The notes below the pieces were generated by a model. That model was not told the DNA's origin. It was given only the letters and a program-made list of their open reading frames with translations, and ran no database searches. Both the position numbers and the translations under genes were made by a program. DNA of 64,000 nucleotides from Novosphingobium sp. (GTDB lineage Bacteria > Pseudomonadota > Alphaproteobacteria > Sphingomonadales > Sphingomonadaceae): contig NZ_JAPZQX010000008.1 in assembly GCF_027531025.1 (NCBI RefSeq), positions 52,288 to 116,287 on the forward strand, in the 5' to 3' direction. Shown in pieces: positions 53,272 to 61,186 of the stretch (position 1 is its first letter; the number at the start of each line of letters is the position of its first letter).

Positions 53272-53272
53272 T

Positions 53273-54409
53273 ATGAACGAACCGACCGGTACAAGCGGCG
53301 CAAAGCCCAGGCGCAGCCGCAAGACCGCCGCCGCGGCGCAGCCGTCGGGCCGGGCGATCGGCCCGACCGATATTACCGATCCGCTGCTGCGGCACGAAGC
53401 CAAGCGCGCGTTCGTCTGGCTGGGCATGGCGGGGCTGGTCGCCCTGGCCGTCGTGCTGGCCCAGCCACTGCTGGTGATCTTTGGCGGCATGGTCTTTGCC
53501 GCGATGATCGATGGCGGCGCCCGGCTGCTGGGCCGGGTCCTGCCGGTTGGGCGCGGCATCCGGGTCACACTGGTGCTGCTGGGCACGGTCGCCTTCCTGT
53601 GGTGGGTGGCCATGTTCGCGGGCAGCCAGATCGCGGCCCAGGCATCCGAACTGCCGGCGATCATCCAGACCCAGGCGCTCAAGTCCGCCGCCTGGCTTGA
53701 AGGCCAGGGCTTCCGGATCAACATGGACAACGTTCAGGGGCTGATCCAGCAGGCGCTGGGCGGCGTGGCCCAGCTGACCTCGGCGGTCGGCGGGGTGATC
53801 GGCGGACTGACCACCGCTTTCCTGATCGTGGTGCTGGGAATCTATTTCGCGGTCGAGCCGCAACTTTACCGGCGCGGTTTCGCCTGGATGCTGCCGCGCG
53901 GCGAGCGCGACAATTTCGACGTTACCGCCGCGCAGATGGGCAAGACCTTGCGCATGCTGATGTTCGGCCGTCTGGTCGGCATGACGGTGGAAGGCATCGG
54001 GACCTGGATCATGCTGGCGCTTTATGGCGTGCCGATGGCCGGGCTGCTTGGCCTGCTGACCGGCCTGCTGGCTTTCCTGCCCAATATCGGCGCCCCGATT
54101 TCCGGGCTGCTGATGATCATGGTCGGCTTTTCGGGCGGCTGGGAAATGGGGCTGTACTGCATCTTCGTCTACGTCGTGGTGCAAACGGTCGACGGCAATA
54201 TCATCGTGCCGATGATCGCCAGGAAGACCGCCGACCTGGCCCCCGCGCTGGTGCTGGGCGCGCAGCTCATCATGGGTGCGCTGTTCGGCATCCTTGGCCT
54301 GCTGCTGGCCGATCCGCTGGTCGCCATGCTCAAGGTGGCGCTGGAACGCCAGTCGCAGCGCAACGATACCCAACCCAGCCCCGACGAACCCGCCAAGACC
54401 GGAGTGTAA
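53273..54409 (+). CDS. AI-2E family transporter
   Basis: A 378-residue membrane protein with about eight hydrophobic helices. It starts with a charged cytosolic segment of about 40 residues (GAKPRRSRKTAA). It has the LLTGLLAFLPNIGAPISG and the C-terminal IARKTADLAPALVLGAQLIMGALFGILGLLLADP segment shared by the family (TqsA/YhhT). Substrates are not known in most members. The ATG at 53273 is one base after the lepB stop. Confidence 0.9.
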   Translation: MNEPTGTSGAKPRRSRKTAAAAQPSGRAIGPTDITDPLLRHEAKRAFVWLGMAGLVALAVVLAQPLLVIFGGMVFAAMIDGGARLLGRVLPVGRGIRVTLVLLGTVAFLWWVAMFAGSQIAAQASELPAIIQTQALKSAAWLEGQGFRINMDNVQGLIQQALGGVAQLTSAVGGVIGGLTTAFLIVVLGIYFAVEPQLYRRGFAWMLPRGERDNFDVTAAQMGKTLRMLMFGRLVGMTVEGIGTWIMLALYGVPMAGLLGLLTGLLAFLPNIGAPISGLLMIMVGFSGGWEMGLYCIFVYVVVQTVDGNIIVPMIARKTADLAPALVLGAQLIMGALFGILGLLLADPLVAMLKVALERQSQRNDTQPSPDEPAKTGV

Positions 54410-54415
54410 CCCCTC

Positions 54416-55525
54416 GTGGCCCGCAAGTTCCTTTATGTGATCGCCGTTCTGGTCGTCCTGTTCGTTGCCGGGCGGCTGGCACTGACCTTCTATCCCGAAC
54501 CGCTGACCCGACTGGCCTTCACCCCCGGCGGGGCATTCGAGCCGCAGCCGCCGGTTGCCCCCAATGCCTATGCCGACGCGAACCGCTGGATCTCGCGGCC
54601 GGGCAAGCCCGAGGATCCGGCCCAGTGGCTGCCGGCCGGGTTCAAGGCCGAAGCCACCAAGGCCCCAGTCGCGGTGTTCTTCATCCAGCCGACCAGCTAC
54701 CTCAAGAAGGCGCACTGGAATGCCCCGCTCGACGATGCTGACGCCAACCGCATCGGCACGCTGGTCGTCCGCGCCTCGGCCAGCCCGTTCAACGCGGCCG
54801 AGCAGGTCTGGGCACCGCGCTATCGCCAGGCGACTTTCGGGACCTTCATCACCGACCAGCCCGAGGCGCAAAAGGCGCTGGACCTGGCCTATGGCGATGT
54901 TGCCGCCGCCTTCGATCACTTCATCGCCAGTATACCGGCGAACCAGCCGTTCATCGTCGCCGGGCACAGCCAGGGCGGCTATCACCTGAAGCGGCTGCTG
55001 GCCGACAAGCTGAAAGGCACATCGCTCGCCACGCGGCTGGTGGCGGCCTATCCGATCGGCTGGCTGGTCGACCAGGAGCTTGACCTGCCGCAGATGGGCT
55101 TCCCGGCCTGCACCGCGCCGGAACAGACCGGCTGCGTGATTTCCTGGCTGAGCTATACCGACAGTGGCAATGCCGAACTGATGATCAAGTCCTACGAACG
55201 GTTTGCCGGAGATCGTCCTGCGGGGGCGCCGCCGGCGCGCTATCTCTGCTCCAACCCGCTGACCGGCGGCGTCGGCGGCGCGGCGCCGGCCAGCGCGAAC
55301 CTGGGCACCATGGTTCCCGATGCGAAGCTGGAGAATGGCACAATGAAGGCCGCACTGGTCGGCGCGCGCTGTTCCGCCGATGGCATCCTGCGGGTCGGTG
55401 CGGGACCGGACATGGGCCCGTTCGTGCTGCCCGAGGACAATTACCACGTCTATGACGTGCCGCTCTACTGGGCCAACCTGCGCGCCGATGTGATCCGCCG
55501 GTCCGCGGCATGGCGGGCGCGCTGA
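54416..55525 (+). CDS. DUF3089 alpha/beta-hydrolase-like protein
   Basis: A 369-residue protein with an N-terminal hydrophobic segment (residues 5-22) that may anchor it to the membrane. The DUF3089 domain contains VFFIQPTSYLKKAHWNAPLDD and a nucleophile-elbow-like GHSQGGYH, so it may be a serine hydrolase. Four cysteines (for example CTAPEQTGC) probably form disulfides outside the cytosol. It begins with GTG at 54416. Its end overlaps ruvX by 16 bases. Confidence 0.82.
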   Translation: MARKFLYVIAVLVVLFVAGRLALTFYPEPLTRLAFTPGGAFEPQPPVAPNAYADANRWISRPGKPEDPAQWLPAGFKAEATKAPVAVFFIQPTSYLKKAHWNAPLDDADANRIGTLVVRASASPFNAAEQVWAPRYRQATFGTFITDQPEAQKALDLAYGDVAAAFDHFIASIPANQPFIVAGHSQGGYHLKRLLADKLKGTSLATRLVAAYPIGWLVDQELDLPQMGFPACTAPEQTGCVISWLSYTDSGNAELMIKSYERFAGDRPAGAPPARYLCSNPLTGGVGGAAPASANLGTMVPDAKLENGTMKAALVGARCSADGILRVGAGPDMGPFVLPEDNYHVYDVPLYWANLRADVIRRSAAWRAR

Positions 55526-55992
55526 TCACCACCTTTGCCCCCGATTTCCGCGCCGCCCTGCCCGGCGGCGGGGCGCTGCTGGGGCTGGACCTCGGCACCC
55601 AGACGATCGGCACGGCCTTCTGCGATGCCGGCTGGCGCTTTGCCTCGCCCGGCAAGACGCTGAAGCGCGGCAAGTTCGGTGCGGACCGGCAGGCGCTGGC
55701 CGCGCTGGTGGCTGAACGCTCGGTCAGGGGCGTGGTGATCGGCCTGCCGCTCAACATGGACGGCAGCGAGGGCCCGCGCAGCCAGTCAAGCCGCGCCTAT
55801 GCCCGCAATGTGGCGGAGGCGCTGGACCTGCCCGTGCTGCTGTGGGACGAACGCTGGTCCACCGCCAGCGCCGAAAGCGCCCTGATCGCCCAGGACATGA
55901 GCCGCGCCAAGCGCGCCGACCGGATTGACGCGGCAGCGGCGGCGGTGATCCTGCAGGCGGCGATCGATGCGCTGGCCGGGGGCATGGGCTAA
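55510..55992 (+). CDS. ruvX: Holliday junction resolvase RuvX (YqgF)
   Basis: A 160-residue RNase H-like nuclease of the YqgF family, implicated in Holliday junction resolution and in rRNA 5'-end processing. The metal Asp is in LLGLDLGTQTIG (Asp27); the second acid segment is VLLWDERWSTASAESAL; the end is DAAAAAVILQAAIDAL. It overlaps the convergent unknown operon by four bases. Confidence 0.93.
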   Translation: MAGALITTFAPDFRAALPGGGALLGLDLGTQTIGTAFCDAGWRFASPGKTLKRGKFGADRQALAALVAERSVRGVVIGLPLNMDGSEGPRSQSSRAYARNVAEALDLPVLLWDERWSTASAESALIAQDMSRAKRADRIDAAAAAVILQAAIDALAGGMG

Positions 55993-56891
55993 GCCGAAAT
56001 CGCCGCCCGCCGCGCTCTGGCCTCCAGCGTAACCAGACGGCTGCCCGCCCCTTCGGCCTCGCGCCACAGAGCATCGCGGGCCGCGCTGTCCGCCGCAACC
56101 GAAGCCAGCGCATCCCAGCAGGCCAGCCGCAGCCGGTCACTGGGATGCCGGCGCGCGAACCGGTGCGCAAGATCCAGCGCTTCGGCCCCGCCCAGCCCCA
56201 CCGCGATCCTCAGGAAAGCCTCGCTCGGCCCCGGTGAGACAATCGCGCCGATCCGCTGCTGATCGAGGTCGAAGCGGTACTGGTCGAGCCAGCCCTGCGC
56301 CCCGCTGGTGTGCATGACGTTGAGCGAGACCGAGAGCGAATCCGCCGGGTGCTGGGCGTGGACATCGCGGTGGGCGCGATAGAGCATGAGCTTGCCGGGT
56401 TCGAGCCGGCTGCGCTCGACGAACCGCAGGCTGGGTACAGCCTCGCCGCTGGCTCCGGCCACTTCGCCATAGTCGTATTCGTAATAGTCGCTCCAGTATC
56501 CGGGGCCGAAGTAACCCACTGTGAGAAAACTGAAATTGTGATCGTGCGGCAGGCCATAGACAAACGAGGCGCCGCCCGAAGCACGGACCATGTGTTCATT
56601 GGCAGAGGGCCAGATATTGGCGCGGATGAAGAAGTTGCCGTTGGGCGGAGCCAGCATGACGACTTGCGGACCATAGGCGCTTTCCAGCACTTCTTCGCGG
56701 TGGCGGCGGGCGAGTTCCCCGATCAGCAGGTCGCCCAGGAAATCGCGATCATTGCCCAGCCGCCGCAGCCACAGCGCGGCATTGGCAAGCTGCTCCTCGT
56801 CCTCTGGATCGAAGCCCAGCCGGGCAATTCCGGCGCAGGCATCGTCCAGCCCGGCGCGCGTGCTGTCGATGCATTCGATCACGCGGGGCAT
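55989..56891 (-). CDS. Unrecognised cupin-like protein with helical tail (last gene of the peptide operon)
   Basis: A 300-residue protein I do not recognise. Residues 75-195 look like a double-stranded beta-helix: GNFFIRANIWPS, then PHDHNFSFLTVGYFGPGYW with His116-x-His118, and then LEPGKLMLYRAHRDVHAQHP with His174, His178 and His181, followed by SVSLNVMHT. The HxH and later His pattern resembles the metal sites of cupins and Fe-oxygenases. The C-terminal 75 residues are helical and repeat-like (HEAT-like). There is no signal peptide. Start ATG at 56891 overlaps the upstream gene by 13 bases. Family, substrate and metal are unproven. Confidence 0.75.
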   Translation of the reverse strand: MPRVIECIDSTRAGLDDACAGIARLGFDPEDEEQLANAALWLRRLGNDRDFLGDLLIGELARRHREEVLESAYGPQVVMLAPPNGNFFIRANIWPSANEHMVRASGGASFVYGLPHDHNFSFLTVGYFGPGYWSDYYEYDYGEVAGASGEAVPSLRFVERSRLEPGKLMLYRAHRDVHAQHPADSLSVSLNVMHTSGAQGWLDQYRFDLDQQRIGAIVSPGPSEAFLRIAVGLGGAEALDLAHRFARRHPSDRLRLACWDALASVAADSAARDALWREAEGAGSRLVTLEARARRAAISA

Positions 56892-57754
56892 GGCAGCACC
56901 CTCCCCAGTTCAGGATATTTATCAATGAGTTGATTGCGTAGCGCCAGCGCTGCTCCAGCCAGCGGATCGTCCGTCCGCCGCGCCACGGCACCGAGCGCCG
57001 CAAAGCCCAGCGCGGTATCCAGCCCCAGGCATTCGCGCAGGGCCTGCCAGCGCAGGTGGGTGCTGCCCTGCTCCTCGGCCATGGCGGCGAGCAGCGGGGC
57101 GGCATCGGTGCGGCCCATCCGGCCGAGCAGCGCCGCAGTCAGTTCAAGGCGGCTGTCGCGGGCACTGGCGGCGGCCTGATGCAGCAGTTCACCGTCACGC
57201 AAGCGGTACTCACGCGTCACTGAACCGGCACCAAGCCGACACTGAAGTTTCAGCGTGACCAGACAGCCCTCGGCCCACCGCAAAACCTGCGCCGCCGACC
57301 CGACAGAGCGGTGGCTGACCGATCCGGGTGCCAGCTCAACCGGTACAGACACCAGCCGCGCCCGCCCGCCGTCGAACCCGTCAAGGCGCACCACCTCGCC
57401 CCAGCCATGCCCCGCCAGCACATGATCCCAGGCAGCCACCGGGGGGAAGCTGACCGAGACCGGTTCGGGCCGCCGCGCCAGGGCCACCCCGTCGATCGCC
57501 TGGAGCGCCAGCGTCGCCCCGCCCGCCCGGGCGAGCAGCAGGGTGGTAACGCTGCCATCGCTGTGATGGCGGAACGGCACCTGCCCCAGCGGCTGAGCGG
57601 CCAGTTCCGCCAGCAGCCAGCCGGTCACCTCGTCCACCACGGTCCGGGCCGCGGAATCACCGGCGGTGAACAGCGCGGCGAGCAGCGGCAGGTCGTCCAG
57701 CTCCGCCCCGCGGGCGAGCGCGGTCAGCGCGGCCAGCTCCGGTCTGATCAGCAT
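56879..57754 (-). CDS. Unrecognised protein, paralog of the downstream cupin-like protein
   Basis: A 291-residue protein without a recognised family. By eye its middle aligns with the next gene: FRHHSDGSVTTLLLARAGG (His63, His64) lies where that protein has PHDHNFSFLTVGYFG. LAPGSVSHRSVGS (His148) lies where that one has LEPGKLMLYRAHRD. So it may be a degenerate copy with fewer metal ligands. The C-terminal region (TAALLGRMGRTDAAPLLAAM, HLRWQALRECLG) is helical and HEAT-like. It starts 16 bases after the peptide gene and overlaps the third gene by 13 bases. Confidence 0.72.
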   Translation of the reverse strand: MLIRPELAALTALARGAELDDLPLLAALFTAGDSAARTVVDEVTGWLLAELAAQPLGQVPFRHHSDGSVTTLLLARAGGATLALQAIDGVALARRPEPVSVSFPPVAAWDHVLAGHGWGEVVRLDGFDGGRARLVSVPVELAPGSVSHRSVGSAAQVLRWAEGCLVTLKLQCRLGAGSVTREYRLRDGELLHQAAASARDSRLELTAALLGRMGRTDAAPLLAAMAEEQGSTHLRWQALRECLGLDTALGFAALGAVARRTDDPLAGAALALRNQLIDKYPELGRVLPCPA

Positions 57755-57770
57755 GGCTGGCGCGGCCCGA

Positions 57771-57923
57771 TCAGGGCACCAGCACTTCGTAGATGAAGAC
57801 CATGATGATCACGACCGAATCGTCGGACCCGGCGGCCTGAAGCGGATTGGCGAGGCTGCCGAACACACCGGTCAGCGTATCGAGATCGGGCAATGCGGAA
57901 ACATCGATCTTGGGCAGGTTCAT
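57771..57923 (-). CDS. 50-residue candidate precursor peptide of an unrecognised RiPP-like locus
   Basis: A 50-residue peptide. The first half is polar with an acidic, proline-containing segment (KIDVSALPDLDTLTG), and the tail after Asp34-Asp35 is strongly hydrophobic with a single Tyr45 and Glu46 (VVIIMVFIYEVLVP). It contains no Cys. The ATG at 57923 has an AGGGGA ribosome-binding site about seven bases upstream, so it is probably translated. It is the first gene of an operon with two unknown proteins. Alternatives are a small membrane or toxin-like peptide. It lies well below the length that many gene callers report, so it may be unannotated elsewhere. Confidence 0.7.
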   Translation of the reverse strand: MNLPKIDVSALPDLDTLTGVFGSLANPLQAAGSDDSVVIIMVFIYEVLVP

Positions 57924-58006
57924 GACTTTCCCCTGGGTTGACGCAAGGCCCATTGCGCCCTGCCCGCCCAGCTTCGCCGCCACGCGCCTTGCTGCCGAAT
58001 TAAAAG

Positions 58007-58036
58007 ATTGTAATCGCCGCCGCCGCCGCGCAGGAA
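58007..58036 (-). promoter_or_regulatory. Candidate promoter of the peptide operon
   Basis: On the minus strand TACAAT (58012-58007) is a near-consensus -10. The -35 is weak (TTCCTG at 58036-58031, 18-base spacing). A transcript start near 58000 leaves a leader of about 75 bases before the peptide. The site also overlaps the 5' region of the divergent thioesterase. Confidence 0.3.
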
Positions 58037-58043
58037 AATCGCC

Positions 58044-58523
58044 ATGTCCAACCCGCCCAGCCCCAGCCCACCCACGCATGTCCTGCCTCCCGGCACCCGG
58101 TTCGATCCGAGCCTGGCCTCGCGCATGATGACCCGCCATGGTCACGGCGGCTGGCTGGGGCTGACCTATCACGCGCACGGCGAGGACTGGGTGGAGCTGT
58201 CCCTGCCCTGGCGCGAGGAGCTGGTGGGCATCGATGGCGCGGGCGTGCTGGCATCCGGCCCGATCATCAGCCTGATGGACAATGCCACCTCGATGAGCGT
58301 GTGGACCAGGTCGGGCAAGTTCGTGCCCCATGCCACGCTGGACCTGCGGGTGGACTACATGCGCGCGGCCAGGCCCGGCAACACGGTGATCGGGCGCGGC
58401 GAATGCTACAAGCTGACGCGAACGATCTCGTTCATCCGCGGGATCGCCCACGATGGCGATCCGGCCGATCCGGTGGCCCATGTGATCGGCACCTTTATGG
58501 CCACCCACGGACCTTACCGGTGA
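58044..58523 (+). CDS. PaaI-family hot-dog thioesterase (first of pair)
   Basis: A 159-residue hot-dog fold thioesterase. The segment GPIISLMDNATSMSVWT holds the helix with the catalytic Asp/Asn region, and then TLDLRVDYMRAARPGNTVIGRGEC continues the sheet. Such enzymes hydrolyse acyl-CoA esters, often aromatic ones. It overlaps the following thioesterase by four bases (GTGA), so they probably act as a pair or heteromer. Confidence 0.88.
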   Translation: MSNPPSPSPPTHVLPPGTRFDPSLASRMMTRHGHGGWLGLTYHAHGEDWVELSLPWREELVGIDGAGVLASGPIISLMDNATSMSVWTRSGKFVPHATLDLRVDYMRAARPGNTVIGRGECYKLTRTISFIRGIAHDGDPADPVAHVIGTFMATHGPYR

Positions 58524-58924
58524 GCGCGCAGCAGACCCTTCCCCCCTATGCCGAGGCGCTGGGCATCGTCATCGACCATGACGAGGCGGGGGAGCCGGTG
58601 CTGCGGGTCGAATTCTCTACCCGCGTCCAGGGCCGACCGGGCTTCCTTCACGGCGGGGCCATGTCGGGCCTGATGGAAATGGCCGCCTTCGCCGCGCTGC
58701 GCGCCGAGCTAGCCGCCCGGGGCGAAGCGTCCATGCAGCTGAAGCCGGTCAACATCCAGGTCGAATTCATGCGCGGCGGCACCGAACAGGTCACCTATGC
58801 CAAGGGCACGGTCACCCGCGCCGGGCGCCGGGTGGCGCTGGTCAATGCGGAAGCCTGGCAGGACGACCGAACCAAGCCGATCGCCCTGGCCCAGATCAAG
58901 GTGCTGCTGATCCCCGCCGAATGA
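58520..58924 (+). CDS. PaaI-family hot-dog thioesterase (second of pair)
   Basis: A 134-residue hot-dog thioesterase with GFLHGGAMSGLMEMAAFAAL, the usual HGG motif followed by the Asp/Glu-equivalent, and VNIQVEFMRGG. It starts with GTG at 58520 overlapping the preceding gene. Its end overlaps the convergent siroheme gene by 29 bases. The first member lacks HGG, so this one may carry the activity. Confidence 0.87.
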   Translation: MSAQQTLPPYAEALGIVIDHDEAGEPVLRVEFSTRVQGRPGFLHGGAMSGLMEMAAFAALRAELAARGEASMQLKPVNIQVEFMRGGTEQVTYAKGTVTRAGRRVALVNAEAWQDDRTKPIALAQIKVLLIPAE

Positions 58925-59663
58925 TCACGGTGACGCCGGCCTGATCCGGCGCGGCCGATCCAGCCCCCAGCAGCTCGCGCGCGGCGTCGGCGCGGGCGCG
59001 GTTGAGCACGGCAGCAGGGACATCCGGATCGTGCAGCACCAGATCGGCACTGCCCAGCCAGCGCGCCTCGCGCAGGGTCAGGTCATCGGGATCGGCCGAA
59101 CGCAAGACAATTTCGAAGCTTCCGCGCACCCCGTCATCGGCCCCGGCCAGCCAGCCCGCCACGTCGGTCGAACCGCCCAGCGGATCGAGCGGGCCACCCT
59201 GCGCCAGCGCGGCATCGAGCGCGCGTCGGCGGTCCCCGCCAGCGGGCCAGCGGGCCTTCATCGCCCCGCGCGTCGCGCCCAGTCCTTCGGCCAGTGCGCC
59301 CAGCGTGGCGGGAAGCAGGCCTTCGAGCCGCAGCCGCAGCGCCTTGGCAAGGCCCGCCGAAACCCCGCCGGTCGATACCGCGACCAGCACCGGCCCGCGT
59401 TCGAGCAGGCTGGGGGTAGTGAAATCGCAGAGCTCGGGCCGGTCAACCACGTTGACCAGCAGCCCGCGCGCCTTGAGCGCGGCGGCCACGTCCTCCGGTT
59501 CGTCCAGCGCGACGAAGGCCAGCCGCGCTGTGGGATCGTCCATGCCGACGATCCGCGCCCCAGCGCGTTCGAGCAGACGGCTCTTCGCTTCGGCCGCCTC
59601 GCCCTCACCCACCACGATCACCGGCTGGCCAGCAAGGCGATGGAAGAGCGGCAGCGAATGCAT
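58896..59663 (-). CDS. Precorrin-2 dehydrogenase domain fused to an SUMT remnant
   Basis: A 255-residue protein starting HSLPLFHRLAGQPVIVVGEGEAAEAK, an NAD-binding Rossmann fold like the N-terminal part of CysG/Met8, which oxidises precorrin-2 and inserts iron to make siroheme. Residues about 183-235 (FEIVLRSADPDDLTLREARWLGSADLVLHDPDV) align with the very start of uroporphyrinogen methyltransferase (GxGPGDPDLLTL..ADVVLYD), but the protein ends there. So the methyltransferase half is truncated and its GAGPGD glycine-rich loop is lost. It follows lysA closely. Confidence 0.82.
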   Translation of the reverse strand: MHSLPLFHRLAGQPVIVVGEGEAAEAKSRLLERAGARIVGMDDPTARLAFVALDEPEDVAAALKARGLLVNVVDRPELCDFTTPSLLERGPVLVAVSTGGVSAGLAKALRLRLEGLLPATLGALAEGLGATRGAMKARWPAGGDRRRALDAALAQGGPLDPLGGSTDVAGWLAGADDGVRGSFEIVLRSADPDDLTLREARWLGSADLVLHDPDVPAAVLNRARADAARELLGAGSAAPDQAGVTVIIRRGSAAP

Positions 59664-59665
59664 GG

Positions 59666-60928
59666 TCAGTCCAGCCAGGCCGGCACCCGCTCGGCCGCCG
59701 TGATCGCTTCGGGCAGGATCCGGTCGGCCACCACGGCAAACTGGTCACCATCCACCATCACTTCGGCCACGAAGCCGCGGCTGTTGTAGGAGCTGGCCAT
59801 GGTCGCGCCATAGGCCCCGGCAGTCCGGAACACCGCCAGGTCCCCGGCAACCAGTGCGTCGATTTCCCGATCCATGGCAAAGGTATCGCCGGTTTCGCAG
59901 ATTGGGCCGACGATATGCGCGGTCATCTTCTGACCGGTCGGGCGCACCGCCTCGAAATCGTGCCAGGCGCCATACATTGCTGGGCGGGCGAGGTCGTTCA
60001 TCGCCGCATCGACAATCACGAAGGGGGTATTGTTGGAGCTACGCTTCACGCGGATCGCGCGGGTCAGCAGCACGCCGGCATTGCCGACGATCACCCGGCC
60101 GGGTTCGAACATCAGCGTCACGTCCCAATTGCCGCAGACGCGGGCCACCATCGCGCCATATTCGGCCGGGGTCGGGAATACCTCGCCCGCCTTGTACGGC
60201 ACGCCCAGCCCGCCGCCGAGATCGGCATGAGTCACGGTCTGGCCATTGGCGCGCAGTTCCGCGATCAGCGCGCCCAGCTTGACGAAGGCATCTTCCAGCG
60301 GCTGGAGCTGCTGCAACTGGCTGCCGATGTGGACGGCCACCCCGCGCATGTCGAGGCCGGGCAGCGCGGCAAGGCGGGCATAGATCCCGGCGGCGCGATC
60401 GATCGGCACGCCGAACTTGTTCTCGGCCTTGCCGGTGGAGATCTTCTCGTGCGTGCGGGCATCGACATCGGGATTGACCCGCAGGGCGCAGGCGGCGCGT
60501 TGCCTGCGCGCGGCGGCCACGGCGGCAAGCTCGACGCCTTCTTCCTCGCTCTCGATATTGAACTGGCCGATCCCGGCATCGAGGCCGAGGATCATCTCGC
60601 GCTCAAGCTTGCCGACACCGGAAAAGACGATGTCCTGCCCCGGCATCCCGGCGGCCAGCGCGCGGGCCAGTTCCCCACCCGAAACCACATCGGCGCCCAG
60701 CCCCTGGCGCTGCATCACCCGCAGCACGGCCAGGTTGGGATTGGCCTTGATCGCAAAGGCCACGTGCTTCTTCGGCAGGGCGGCCAGTCCATCGACGAAG
60801 ACCTGGGCATGGCGCTCCAGCGTAGCGCGCGAATAGACATAGACCGGCGTGCCGACTTCCGCGGCAATCCGGCTCAGAGGAACCTGTTCGGCGTGCAGTT
60901 CGCCGTTGATGATCTGAAAATGGTCCAT
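59666..60928 (-). CDS. lysA: Diaminopimelate decarboxylase
   Basis: A 420-residue PLP enzyme giving lysine from meso-diaminopimelate. The PLP lysine is in HVAFAIKANPNLAVLR (Lys59), and the HIGSQL region and GGGLGVPY are present. The C-terminal ICETGDTF loop provides the active-site Cys. The start at 60928 follows the small lipoprotein gene by six bases. Confidence 0.96.
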   Translation of the reverse strand: MDHFQIINGELHAEQVPLSRIAAEVGTPVYVYSRATLERHAQVFVDGLAALPKKHVAFAIKANPNLAVLRVMQRQGLGADVVSGGELARALAAGMPGQDIVFSGVGKLEREMILGLDAGIGQFNIESEEEGVELAAVAAARRQRAACALRVNPDVDARTHEKISTGKAENKFGVPIDRAAGIYARLAALPGLDMRGVAVHIGSQLQQLQPLEDAFVKLGALIAELRANGQTVTHADLGGGLGVPYKAGEVFPTPAEYGAMVARVCGNWDVTLMFEPGRVIVGNAGVLLTRAIRVKRSSNNTPFVIVDAAMNDLARPAMYGAWHDFEAVRPTGQKMTAHIVGPICETGDTFAMDREIDALVAGDLAVFRTAGAYGATMASSYNSRGFVAEVMVDGDQFAVVADRILPEAITAAERVPAWLD

Positions 60929-60934
60929 GAAAAC

Positions 60935-61186
60935 TTACTCGTCGGAAGGGGGCAGGTCGAACGGATCGTCAGTGCGTTCTTCCGATTTTCGCCGCAGTTC
61001 GACGCTGCGTTCCGGAGCCGCCTGGAGCCCGGGTTTCAGCAGTTCCTCGGCCTTGGGCCGATCCTCGCGGCCATGGGGGGCCACGGGCAGCTCCTTGCCC
61101 GCCGCTGGCTTGAGGTCCGAGCGCTGGCCGCAGGCGCCCAGCGCCAGCAGGAACACAGCGGGAAGGACCAGACCACGCATTGCCAT
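60935..61186 (-). CDS. Small LptM-like lipoprotein
   Basis: An 83-residue lipoprotein: lipobox LGAC puts the acylated cysteine at residue 19, followed by GQRSDLKP. The KxxDLK-like segment after the cysteine matches the short lipoproteins that sit upstream of lysA or dapF in proteobacteria and that stabilise the LPS exporter LptD (LptM). The rest is charged and disordered. Its ATG overlaps the argH stop (TAATG) and lysA follows after six bases. Confidence 0.8.
   Translation of the reverse strand: MAMRGLVLPAVFLLALGACGQRSDLKPAAGKELPVAPHGREDRPKAEELLKPGLQAAPERSVELRRKSEERTDDPFDLPPSDE

Noticed and set aside
53165..55447. A 760-codon open frame on the minus strand across the exporter and DUF3089 genes
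   Set aside because: The composition is His/Gln/Gly-rich with no domains, and the plus-strand genes have clear families.
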